A stretch of 16,462 nt of DNA from an uncultured Pseudomonadota bacterium (GTDB taxonomy: Bacteria > SAR324 > NAC60-12), in assembly GCA_913056375.1 (NCBI GenBank), contig CAJXNF010000021.1, positions 1 through 16,462 on the forward strand, read 5' to 3'. The position numbers and the translations under genes are program-made. This document shows, in pieces, positions 1-6,830 of the stretch (its first letter is position 1; the number at the start of each line of letters is the position of its first letter). The notes under the pieces were generated by a model that saw nothing but the letters and a program-made list of their open reading frames with translations, did no database searches and was not told the origin of the DNA.

Positions 1-1721
1 TTTGAATACTCCACCCGATTGATTCCTGCTTGGAGCATCTTCAAATCAAACATGCTCGCAGCATAGTGCTTCTGTGTGAACTCCTGCTCATGACCGACTA
101 ACTCCTTCAGACACGCATCGTCCAAGCCCATCGTCTTTGCCTTGGTGATGAAGGTGTGACGAGTGCTGTAGAGTATCTTCTTGTTTGCTTCGTAGACTTC
201 TACCTTCTTGAGATAGCTATCATTGAAGAACTTGCTGACTGTCCTTGAATACTTGTCATTGATTTCGGGCAACATCCAAAAGAGTCGCTCTTCACCAGAG
301 CGCTTGATCAGCTCAGTGTATTTGAGCAAGCCGAGTTCAATCAGCTTCTCGTGAATCGGCACTCTGCGCACACTGTTGCGTGTCTTCACCCTACCCTTGA
401 TATCAAAGAACCAGATTCCATCTTCTCGCTTCAGCTCATCCACTCTGAGTTTACAGATCTCTTCAGTGCGCATTCCTGAATAGATGCCAATCAGAAAGAC
501 CCAGTAGTAAGTCACACCGTGCTTGATGTAGAAGCGAGTGTCTTTGTCTATTCGATGAACCGTGCTGGGCAGATATTCCTTGCTGAGAATCTTCTGAAGA
601 TCATTATCAGTGAAGTGCTCTCGCTCTTTGGGAGTGACCCGATTTGACAGCGCCATGCCTTCAAATGGATTCGCAGGGCATTCGTCATATCTACGCTCTA
701 TCCAACGAAAGAACTCTCCAAGCTTTCCCAACTTCTTATTGATATTGGCAATACTCTGAGGCTCCACTTGCTTCATTTTCAGTATCTGCTCAACCGTTTT
801 TTCTCTGTATCTTGGACTCTTCTTCCGTTGAGGGGGCAGTTTCTGCTGGATACTTAGGTATTTTCTGACTACTGACTTGCTCATCTCTTGTAGAGGCAAG
901 TCTCCGATACATTCCAGTAGCTCGTTGAAGAATGCCTCATGCTGCTGAATACTCTGTAAGCGCATCCCGCTCTGTCTTTTCTCCTCCACGAACTCCTTGA
1001 AGAGCTTAGACAAGCGCAAATCAACAGGCTGCTCCTGCTGGATTGGGTTTTGGGTTTGCTCTTCAAATTTTACAGTCCGACTGCCAGCAGACGCAGATTT
1101 TTCCTCAGACTGAAGCTCAACTTTCAACTCCTTCTCAAATCTCTGAGCCAATTCTGTGTAAGTCAGCTCCTTGCCTTCCAGCACCTCCATCGCCCAGTCT
1201 AATCTGCGCAGGTAGAGTTCTCTCAGATAGTGTTTGAGCTGAAGATACTCTAATGACGAAGTGTCCATGTTGAGCCCAAAGCGCTGACTGTAGGAGTTCA
1301 AGCGCTCTTCAATGCGCTGATTTGCTTCAACTGGCTTTTCTCCGTAGTAATGAAGTCGTGTTTCTTTCTTTTGCTGAAGATTGCTGATTGCCTCCTGGAC
1401 TTTCTGAGGATTGTAAAGATTAGTGCGCAGTTGAATGTGCTTGATGTAGCGAAAGCTCTTCTCCAGTTCAATGCGCAGAACTACCTTGATCTCCTCAACA
1501 GTCATCTGAGTTTCTCCAGAGCGAATTTGGGCATAGATGTCTTGAACGATGGAGTGTAGACAACAAGCTGCTCGTTGAGAGCGAGTCTTTGATTTGTTTG
1601 CCAACGATACTCTGAATTCTTGTCTGCCGTCAAAGTGATTGCGCAGATCCAGTGGAATGGAGCAACGAAAGAAATAGGTGCGGGAAGAGGGCTTGCGGAA
1701 GAGATAAATGGGCGCTGACAC
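1..1721 (-). CDS. Tyrosine recombinase (phage/island integrase), 3' end outside the window
   Basis: An open minus-strand frame runs from a stop at about 1790 off the left edge. It gives at least 573 residues from the likely GTG start at 1721. Its job would be site-specific integration and excision of a mobile element by a 3'-phosphotyrosine intermediate. Near residues 14-45 it reads YFFRCSIPLDLRNHF, which resembles the DUF6538-type N-terminus of integrases. A long polar, helix-rich linker follows. The catalytic domain begins near residue 360: Arg I is R418 in SGMRTEE, a KTRNSVRRVPIH strand follows, box II is YSTRHTF with R521, then LVGHE with H544, and the nucleophile is Y553 in QKHYAAS. The usual His of the HxxR motif is Tyr here (Y518). 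The gene sits about 160 bp past the 3' end of a tRNA-Leu gene on the same strand, so the island should extend leftwards. No ATG start or convincing ribosome site is visible, so the exact start is uncertain. Confidence 0.9.
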   Translation of the reverse strand, partial: MSAPIYLFRKPSSRTYFFRCSIPLDLRNHFDGRQEFRVSLANKSKTRSQRAACCLHSIVQDIYAQIRSGETQMTVEEIKVVLRIELEKSFRYIKHIQLRTNLYNPQKVQEAISNLQQKKETRLHYYGEKPVEANQRIEERLNSYSQRFGLNMDTSSLEYLQLKHYLRELYLRRLDWAMEVLEGKELTYTELAQRFEKELKVELQSEEKSASAGSRTVKFEEQTQNPIQQEQPVDLRLSKLFKEFVEEKRQSGMRLQSIQQHEAFFNELLECIGDLPLQEMSKSVVRKYLSIQQKLPPQRKKSPRYREKTVEQILKMKQVEPQSIANINKKLGKLGEFFRWIERRYDECPANPFEGMALSNRVTPKEREHFTDNDLQKILSKEYLPSTVHRIDKDTRFYIKHGVTYYWVFLIGIYSGMRTEEICKLRVDELKREDGIWFFDIKGRVKTRNSVRRVPIHEKLIELGLLKYTELIKRSGEERLFWMLPEINDKYSRTVSKFFNDSYLKKVEVYEANKKILYSTRHTFITKAKTMGLDDACLKELVGHEQEFTQKHYAASMFDLKMLQAGINRVEYS

Positions 1722-1756
1722 GAGACGCTTTCTGTCGTTGTTTTGATCTTTGACAA

Positions 1757-1787
1757 TGTGACCAAAACTGTGACCTGAGATGTGACC
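1757..1787. repeat. Three TGTGACC direct repeats at 12-bp spacing
   Basis: TGTGACC occurs exactly at 1757-1763, 1769-1775 and 1781-1787, so the spacing is a strict 12 bp. A partial relative, TTGACCAAAA, lies near 1828. The cluster is between the tRNA 3' end and the predicted integrase start. Arm-type integrase sites, an excisionase site or a repressor operator for the integrase would all fit. The repeats lie inside the open frame but upstream of the best start codon, so I treat them as non-coding. Confidence 0.55.
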
Positions 1788-1884
1788 TCAAAGTCTTCAG
1801 AAATCGTTTTTTCACGAATTTCAGCGGTTGACCAAAAAAAGTCGGTCTGGAAGGTATTGAAATAGTTTGTGAATTTTACTTGAA

Positions 1885-1971
1885 TGGTGCCGACGAGAGG
1901 AATCGAACCTCCACGGGGTTGCCCCCACTAGAACCTGAATCTAGCGCGTCTACCAATTCCGCCACGTCGGC
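1885..1971 (-). tRNA. tRNA-Leu(CAG)
   Basis: Read on the minus strand, this is a complete type II (long variable arm) tRNA. The acceptor stem is GCCGACG paired with CGTCGGC, followed by discriminator A and an encoded CCA. The D arm contains GGCGGAATTGGTAGACGC. The anticodon arm is CTAGA-TTCAGGT-TCTAG with anticodon CAG, reading CUG leucine codons. The variable arm has a GGGG/CCCC-type stem, and the T arm has GGTTCGATTCC. The integrase on its 3' side suggests that the 3' half is the attachment site of the neighbouring island; the gene itself looks intact. Confidence 0.96.
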
Positions 1972-1995
1972 ATTCGATGCGGAGAGAAGCTGAAA

Positions 1996-2024
1996 AATAT
2001 CTCCCAGCCTCTAGGACTTGTCAA
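1996..2024 (-). promoter_or_regulatory. Sigma-70-like promoter of tRNA-Leu
   Basis: On the minus strand TTGACA (2019-2024, a perfect -35) is followed after exactly 17 bp by GATATT (1996-2001, four of six -10 bases). Transcription would start a few bases further on, just ahead of the tRNA 5' end at 1971. The wbuC-like gene upstream ends at 2043, so the tRNA has its own promoter. Confidence 0.75.
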
Positions 2025-2042
2025 TCCACTTTTTTGACGAGG

Positions 2043-2531
2043 TTACATTTGCTGGGCCTGATCCACCCATTGGTGCAGGCGTTGTAAGTAGGCTGGTGCC
2101 TCTGGGGTTCCTTCCAAAGGGGCCCAAGGAGCAAATTCTTTGGCACGTTGGGGATCATAAGGCCCCTGCTTGACCTCGTAAAACACACTACCGACAGCTC
2201 GAGAGAGAATTGTGTGATAGCGTCCCGCTGGAACTTCCACACCCCAGCACTGGCGTCTTGAATCCAACACCAGAATGTCCTCTACCTCCCCTACTTCTGT
2301 GAATACAATCACAGCTCCAGCGCCTCGCAGGACCAGAAAGGATTCTTCTAATGGAGGATGTTGGTGTCGGTGAGGACAGATATAGCTATCAGGCTCAATT
2401 GCGTTGAGCATCCGGTTAACAACATCCGGAGGTTCATGAAAGTTATGGTTCAAACGTCGTCGTGAATGCTGACGAGCACGTTGGCTCAGGTCACTCAGCA
2501 GGTACTGGTCAATGCGCACAAGGCTAGTCAT
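2043..2531 (-). CDS. WbuC-like cupin-fold metalloprotein
   Basis: The protein is 162 residues from the ATG at 2531. It has the layout of the WbuC cupin family: an N-terminal IDQYLLSDLSQRAR helix, RRRLNHNFHEPPDVVNRMLNAIEPDSY, then the cupin metal motif PHRHQHPPLEESFLVLRG (H54, H56, E63) and the second cupin motif VEVPAGRYHTILS with H106, followed by GSVFYEVKQGPY. WbuC proteins are often encoded near O-antigen or surface-polysaccharide genes, and their reaction is not established. No such cluster is seen here. The frame could be extended to a TTG at 2591, but the family alignment starts near the internal ATG and the extension would run towards the divergent gene. Metal binding is inferred from the His/Glu set. 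Confidence 0.8.
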   Translation of the reverse strand: MTSLVRIDQYLLSDLSQRARQHSRRRLNHNFHEPPDVVNRMLNAIEPDSYICPHRHQHPPLEESFLVLRGAGAVIVFTEVGEVEDILVLDSRRQCWGVEVPAGRYHTILSRAVGSVFYEVKQGPYDPQRAKEFAPWAPLEGTPEAPAYLQRLHQWVDQAQQM

Positions 2532-2612
2532 AGCAAGGTAGTCGGCAAGAATTTGTGGTCTATTTTGTGTAAGTCCCGCACTATCCTTCAAACCTGTCGG
2601 CGAAGCAAGTCT

Positions 2613-3386
2613 ATGCGTCTGCGTTTACTCCTGTTCTTCTTCCTGTTCCTGTTGGCCCCCATGTGGGTTGGAGCCCAGGAAGAATCAGGCACCCCAATTG
2701 ATAATGACCCCCTTCTTGATCCAGGAACAGCAGAGTCACTGCAATTGGGAGGCTATCGGTTTGAGCGTAATTTTGCCCTCCTATTTGGTATACAATACGG
2801 AGTTAGCCCGCTACTGCTCACTTCTCCAGGAATTGTTTTGGGAGCCTACTATGACCCAATTGTAGTGGGTTTGGAGTTGGTGGATTCTGATATCCTCAGT
2901 GCTCTAGACGACCTGCGAAAAGATGGAATTGGGGATGTGCGAATTACAAATACAGCAGTGTATGCCAAGGTCTTTGTTGCAGAAAGTTTCTACATCGCTG
3001 GCACCAGTGAACAGCGACGACTGGAGCTTTATAATCGAGGTTACGTCAAGTATGGGCAAAAGGTAGATGTCAACGGTAAGTACGAACCAGCACAAGCCTA
3101 CTATGACATGACCATTGAGACCAGTGTCTACACCATAGGAGTTGGGTTCCAGAAATTCTCTGAAAACATGTTTACTTCCTTTGATTTCCTGCGCTGGACG
3201 ATTCCTTCTGAGCAATCCTATTCAATTAAAGATGGGTATAGCAATATCGATTTTATGAAGGATAAAGATATGAAAACAACTTTCACAAATAACCTAGAAG
3301 AAGAGCAAAATGGTCGTCGGGACCGCTGGTACTCCTCGATGCGGCTACCAGCAGCGATGGTCTTCACAGTTGGTTTTGCATTCTGA
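2613..3386 (+). CDS. Secreted, probable outer-membrane beta-barrel protein of unknown function
   Basis: The protein is 257 residues from ATG 2613. It starts with a clear Sec signal peptide: basic MRLR, a Leu/Phe core, then APMWVGA followed by Q, which fits signal peptidase I cleavage after residue 21. The mature part alternates polar and aromatic residues (FALLFGIQYG, IVLGAYYDP, TSVYTIGVGFQKF) and ends in MVFTVGFAF with a terminal Phe. That pattern is typical of outer-membrane barrels recognised by the BAM machinery. No enzymatic motif is visible. The frame is open back to 2466, but that stretch overlaps the 5' part of the divergent cupin gene and has no signal-like character, so I place the start at 2613. 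I do not recognise the family. Confidence 0.7.
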   Translation: MRLRLLLFFFLFLLAPMWVGAQEESGTPIDNDPLLDPGTAESLQLGGYRFERNFALLFGIQYGVSPLLLTSPGIVLGAYYDPIVVGLELVDSDILSALDDLRKDGIGDVRITNTAVYAKVFVAESFYIAGTSEQRRLELYNRGYVKYGQKVDVNGKYEPAQAYYDMTIETSVYTIGVGFQKFSENMFTSFDFLRWTIPSEQSYSIKDGYSNIDFMKDKDMKTTFTNNLEEEQNGRRDRWYSSMRLPAAMVFTVGFAF

Positions 3387-3396
3387 GAGCGTCCGC

Positions 3397-3426
3397 TTGA
3401 CAAGCATGGGATGATTTCTACATAAT
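3397..3426 (+). promoter_or_regulatory. Sigma-70-like promoter upstream of the ilvE operon
   Basis: TTGACA (3397-3402, a perfect -35) is followed after 18 bp by CATAAT (3421-3426, five of six -10 bases). It lies just after the outer-membrane protein gene and before the 47-aa ORF at 3451. It probably drives that ORF, ilvE and the genes coupled downstream. Confidence 0.7.
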
Positions 3427-3450
3427 TTTAGTTTTTTGTCGGCCGAAACC

Positions 3451-3594
3451 ATGCACCATACCAAGTGGATTGTACGCATCGCCCTATTGCTGCTCGTAAG
3501 TACTGTTTCAACCACGGCTTATCTGTTGTTGCATTACGATGAGTATCGGCAAGAGCAGGTATACCGCCAGATGCAGTATCTCAATAGCCGCTGA
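3451..3594 (+). CDS. Small single-pass membrane peptide (47 aa), hypothetical
   Basis: From ATG 3451 the frame gives 47 residues: a short basic start (MHHTKW), a hydrophobic segment with a LLLLV core and a second YLLL run, then a polar tail, HYDEYRQEQVYRQMQYLNSR. This looks like an N-in, single-pass inner-membrane peptide with a charged helical tail. It lies 25 bp after a good promoter and 41 bp before ilvE, so it is probably the first gene of that transcript. I do not recognise it. No strong Shine-Dalgarno sequence is seen. Conservation in relatives would be the test. Confidence 0.5.
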   Translation: MHHTKWIVRIALLLLVSTVSTTAYLLLHYDEYRQEQVYRQMQYLNSR

Positions 3595-3635
3595 GTTCAA
3601 CCACTTCACCCTTCCTCTTCCAGCAATACGCACAC

Positions 3636-4715
3636 ATGGACATCGCACAGGAACTACTTCCGCAGCAAACACGCAAGACCCCACCAAGCACACTGACTGG
3701 GGTAACCTTTGGCACCGTTTTTTCGGACCACATGCTCGTGATTCGCTGGAGTAGCGATCGCGGTGGCTGGCACTCTGCCAAGATTCAGCCCTTCCAAAAC
3801 CTGCAAATGTCTCCTTCCACCCTGGTGCTACACTATGGTCAGTCTGCCTTTGAGGGGATGAAGGCCTATCGAGGAGCTGATCAAAAGATTCGTCTCTTTC
3901 GCCCCCGGCAGAACTTTGAGCGACTCCAACGAACTGCTCAGCGAATCTGTCTACCGGAACTGGACGTTGAAACTGGGCTACAAGCACTCAAGCTACTGCT
4001 GCGTACCGATCAAAACTGGGTTCCCAATGAACCAGGCACATCTCTCTACATCCGTCCAACTCTGCTTGCTACCGAAGAAGCTCTGGGACTGAAGGTTTCC
4101 AAGGAGTACCTGTTCTTCATCATTCTCTGCCCTGTTGGTCCGTACTATCCAGAGGGCTTCAACCCTGTCAAGATCATTGTCGAAGAAAAGTACGTCCGAG
4201 CTGCCCCTGGTGGTGTCGGCGAGGCGAAGACCGCAGGTAACTACGCTGCCAGCAATTTGGCTGAAAAGGAAGCCCAAGCCAAGGGCTACACACAGGTCCT
4301 CTGGCTGGATGCAGTGGAGCGGCAATATGTTGAAGAAGTTGGTTCCATGAACATCTTCTTTGTCATGGAAAATGAAATCGTCACGCCTCAACTCAACGGA
4401 ACCATCCTACCGGGCATCACCCGTCGGTCCGTTCTGGAACTCGGACGTCACTGGGGACTACCAATGGTGGAGCGGCGTATTCGCATTGAGGAGGTACTCA
4501 ACGGGGTGCGCCAAGGAACCATCAAGGAGATCTTTGGCTCTGGGACTGCTGCTGTCATTTCTCCAGTTGGTGAACTCAGTTGGAAGGGTGAGAGCTTTCT
4601 CGTTGGGGAAGGGAAGACCGGACCTGTTGCCCAACGTTTCTTCCAAAACCTAACTGGCATCCAGTATGGCGAAATGGAAGATCCCTACGGATGGATGGAA
4701 CTGATCGACGAATGA
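3636..4715 (+). CDS. ilvE: Branched-chain amino acid aminotransferase
   Basis: This 359-residue cytoplasmic, fold-type IV PLP enzyme transfers the amino group between glutamate and the 2-oxo acids of leucine, isoleucine and valine. The sequence follows the eukaryote-like (BCAT2-type) branch. It has LHYGQSAFEGMKAYRG near 65-80, FRPRQNFERLQRTAQRICLP near 88-107, and LYIRPTLLATEEALG near 137-151. The PLP lysine is K198 in GGVGEAKTAGNYAAS, followed by EEVGSMNIFFV and LPGITRRSVLELG. Near the C-terminus, GSGTAAVISPVGEL contributes to phosphate and carboxylate binding. Length is normal for the family. The start ATG lacks a clear ribosome site. The stop overlaps the next gene as ATGA. Confidence 0.95.
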   Translation: MDIAQELLPQQTRKTPPSTLTGVTFGTVFSDHMLVIRWSSDRGGWHSAKIQPFQNLQMSPSTLVLHYGQSAFEGMKAYRGADQKIRLFRPRQNFERLQRTAQRICLPELDVETGLQALKLLLRTDQNWVPNEPGTSLYIRPTLLATEEALGLKVSKEYLFFIILCPVGPYYPEGFNPVKIIVEEKYVRAAPGGVGEAKTAGNYAASNLAEKEAQAKGYTQVLWLDAVERQYVEEVGSMNIFFVMENEIVTPQLNGTILPGITRRSVLELGRHWGLPMVERRIRIEEVLNGVRQGTIKEIFGSGTAAVISPVGELSWKGESFLVGEGKTGPVAQRFFQNLTGIQYGEMEDPYGWMELIDE

Positions 4716-5404
4716 CTCCCGTAGACCGGGATTTTTTTGATCGCGATGCCTGTGAAGTTGCTCGGGATCTATTAGGGAAAGTGCTGCGGCATCATCTGGA
4801 TGGACAGTGGTTAGCAGCACAACTGATCGAAACAGAAGCTTACTACCTGACAGAGAAAGGCAGCCACGCCTCGCTGGGTTGGACTCCCAAACGCAACGCT
4901 CTCTTCCGGGCACCCGGTACCATCTACATGTACTATGCGCACGGTGGCGACTCCTTCAACTTCAGTTGTCAGGGAGAAGGTAACGCCGTGCTGCTCAAAT
5001 CAGCGGTCATTTTTCCCTTCTTTCCAGATGGTCCAACTTCCCAAGCAATGGTGCAAACCATGCAGCATCGCAATCGTATTGCTGGTCGAATTCGTGACTC
5101 AAAGCGACTCTGCTCAGGACAAACCCTGCTCTGTCGCTCTCTAGGACTAAAGGTTCCAGATTGGGATCAACAACAGTTGATAGCAGACCGCCTGGAGCTA
5201 CTGGATACCGGCTATCGTCCGGAACAAGTCCTGCAAACCACTCGTCTTGGAATTCCAGCGGGTCGGGACGAACAGCTCCCCTACCGCTTCATCGATGCTG
5301 GCTTTGCCAATTACTGTACTCGCAATCCACTGCGAGTTCGGAAATCATCGCCAGTGGTACGCATTCTTTCTACTTCCGACTCTACCGCGTGTCCTCATGC
5401 GTGA
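4712..5404 (+). CDS. mpg: DNA-3-methyladenine glycosylase, Mpg/AAG family
   Basis: A base-excision repair enzyme that flips and removes alkylated purines. The protein is 230 residues from ATG 4712, which overlaps the ilvE stop as ATGA; an in-frame ATG at 4691 would add seven residues. Family hallmarks are ARDLLGKVL near 17-25, LIETEAYY near 38-45 with the catalytic Glu (E42) and the intercalating Tyr (Y44), SHAS near 51-54, RNALFRAPGTIYMYYAHGG near 61-79, and GNAVLLKSA near 90-98, then a Gly/Arg-rich C-terminal half. The segment after the PGT turn reads AHGGDSFNFS instead of the common YGMHFCLNV, which marks a divergent bacterial subgroup. Its place between ilvE and gspM has no obvious functional logic beyond shared transcription. 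Confidence 0.9.
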   Translation: MTPVDRDFFDRDACEVARDLLGKVLRHHLDGQWLAAQLIETEAYYLTEKGSHASLGWTPKRNALFRAPGTIYMYYAHGGDSFNFSCQGEGNAVLLKSAVIFPFFPDGPTSQAMVQTMQHRNRIAGRIRDSKRLCSGQTLLCRSLGLKVPDWDQQQLIADRLELLDTGYRPEQVLQTTRLGIPAGRDEQLPYRFIDAGFANYCTRNPLRVRKSSPVVRILSTSDSTACPHA

Positions 5405-5894
5405 ACTGACCCTTCGTGAACAACTACTGCTGGGTTTATTGCTTCTCATCGGCTTGGCCTTTGGAGGAGTGTATGTACAAAAGCAGCTCGCTGGTCAGGA
5501 AGCACTGTTACAACAACAACTGGATAATCGGCAACAACAGCTGCGCCAGTTGCAAGCGCTAGCCAGTGAGTGGAACCAACTGAAAAATCGGCCTCTTGCC
5601 CCAGTAATGGAGCAGCCACTTTCTGCTTTTGTCGAAGCTGTTGCTCGTGATTTAAAGATCCAGGACAACCTGCAACTCAATGCACTCAGCAACCCACCTG
5701 AGGGGCTGGATGGTGTCCAAGTACGTCTGGACAAGCTAAATCTGGATGATGCGTTGGAGGTCCTGTATCGGCTTGAAAATAACCAACCGGTCCTTCAAAT
5801 CGAGCAGCTTCTTTTCAGCGTGGCTCCAGGAAGTCGTGTTGTGCGCTTGAACTTTCAGGTCTTCAAACAGAGTCCTCGTTCCTCCAACTCCTGA
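5397..5894 (+). CDS. gspM: Type II secretion system protein M (GspM-like)
   Basis: The protein is 165 residues from ATG 5397, overlapping the glycosylase stop by 8 bases. It has a short cytoplasmic start, RELTLREQ, which resembles the GspM start. One membrane helix spans about residues 9-26, followed by a Gln/Leu-rich coiled coil at about 30-62. A small periplasmic domain follows, in which LDDALEVLYRLENNQPVLQIEQLLF resembles the GspM ferredoxin-like fold. GspM normally pairs with GspL in the T2SS inner-membrane platform. No gspL is next to it. The frame extends upstream to 5247, but that part lies over the glycosylase gene. The assignment rests on topology, the start motif and the adjacent gspN and gspF; primary similarity in this family is low. 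Confidence 0.75.
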   Translation: MRELTLREQLLLGLLLLIGLAFGGVYVQKQLAGQEALLQQQLDNRQQQLRQLQALASEWNQLKNRPLAPVMEQPLSAFVEAVARDLKIQDNLQLNALSNPPEGLDGVQVRLDKLNLDDALEVLYRLENNQPVLQIEQLLFSVAPGSRVVRLNFQVFKQSPRSSNS

Positions 5895-5899
5895 TCTGC

Positions 5900-5904
5900 A
5901 AAGG
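5900..5904 (+). promoter_or_regulatory. Ribosome binding site that selects a TTG start for gspN
   Basis: AAAGG lies 5 bases before TTG 5910. The frame is closed by an in-frame TGA at 5892-5894, which is also the gspM stop, and no ATG lies near the hydrophobic N-terminus. TTG 5910 is therefore the best start. Confidence 0.6.
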
Positions 5905-5909
5905 CCTGC

Positions 5910-6830
5910 TTGCAACGTCTACCGCTGCTAATTCTCAAGGTTCTACTAGCATTCATTGCCGTCCTGGTACTGCTGGTTGTGGCACTGCTCGCCGGCTTTC
6001 GTCAGCAATTTCCTGGAGAAGCCGTTGCCAACTATATAGAGTCACAGGCTCGACGCCAGGCAGGTCTCCAGCTTGAGATCGAACCACTCCAACTGGAATG
6101 GACCCACCTCTCTACTCCCTCAGTTACTTTTCCACGCCCTCCACAGCTTTGGATGCTTCCGTTGGAAACCCTAGCCCAACTGGATCAAGTAACACTGCCT
6201 TTCCTGCCCATTCTGCAATTTCAGCAATTCTGGGTACAGGCCCAACTCTATCAGTCTGACCTCAAGCTCGCAGTCGATCTGCCTGGGATGAATACCCTGA
6301 ATATCTCCTTGGATGAGTTGATGCTGCAACAAGTACCGCTGGCCAATACTCTCCCCTTTGGCTTTCCAGCCGGAGTAATGTCGCTTGAGGGTGAGATCAA
6401 GAACTTGGCACAGTTGCAAAGAAGACAGCAGTCTCTACCTATTGGCACCTTGCAGGGTTCCATGACAGACTTCCGGTTTCGCCTAAATCAGGAACACCCA
6501 CTGCTCAACGGCCTCTCCATTACTGAATTGAATCTACCAGAGGTGTCATATGCGATCTCAATGCAACAGCAGTTGATCGAGATCAGTCAACTGACTCTGA
6601 ATGGCGATCTGGAAGGAAGCGTTACCGGCAATATCCGTCTCAACGAAAGAAACCCCTTGGAATCAAGGATTGATCTGGATCTGAAAGTGCGGTTGTCCCA
6701 AAAGCTTCAGGATCAACTGGGACCCTTGACAATGATGCTACAAGGGTTTCGCTGTGGGGACTTCTTTGATGTCAAGATACGAGGCACCTTCCGACAGATC
6801 TCTCCGCCTTTCCGGAACCGCTGCACATGA
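5910..6830 (+). CDS. gspN: Type II secretion system protein N (GspN-like)
   Basis: The protein is 306 residues with a TTG start. One N-terminal membrane helix (about residues 7-29, Leu/Val/Ala-rich) is followed by a periplasmic domain rich in beta strands. Motifs typical of the GspN/AsmA-like fold include LQLEIEPLQLEW, a repeated LxVDLPG-type pattern, ISQLTLNGDLEGSVTGNIRLN and RIDLDLKVRLSQKLQDQLG. GspN is thought to help span the periplasm in T2SS and is present in only some systems. The gene follows gspM after 15 bases and overlaps mltG as ATGA (6827-6830). Its last residues, FRQISPPFRNRCT, look normal for a final beta strand plus tail. Naming is supported by the order M-N and by the domain layout. 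Confidence 0.75.
   Translation: MQRLPLLILKVLLAFIAVLVLLVVALLAGFRQQFPGEAVANYIESQARRQAGLQLEIEPLQLEWTHLSTPSVTFPRPPQLWMLPLETLAQLDQVTLPFLPILQFQQFWVQAQLYQSDLKLAVDLPGMNTLNISLDELMLQQVPLANTLPFGFPAGVMSLEGEIKNLAQLQRRQQSLPIGTLQGSMTDFRFRLNQEHPLLNGLSITELNLPEVSYAISMQQQLIEISQLTLNGDLEGSVTGNIRLNERNPLESRIDLDLKVRLSQKLQDQLGPLTMMLQGFRCGDFFDVKIRGTFRQISPPFRNRCT

Noticed and set aside
1826..1850. Terminator after the tRNA on the minus strand (GACC, T-run, GGTC)
   Set aside because: The T-run lies inside the potential loop rather than after a stem, and the stem is only 4 bp.
2532..2591. 20-residue TTG-initiated extension of the WbuC-like cupin
   Set aside because: The cupin family similarity starts at the internal ATG 2531, and the extension has no family-like content.
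2466..2612. N-terminal extension of the outer-membrane protein gene
   Set aside because: It overlaps the divergent cupin gene and would bury the clear signal peptide at residue 50.
3508..3987. 159-aa minus-strand open frame over the 47-aa ORF and ilvE
   Set aside because: It overlaps the well-supported ilvE coding frame, and its translation has no family features.
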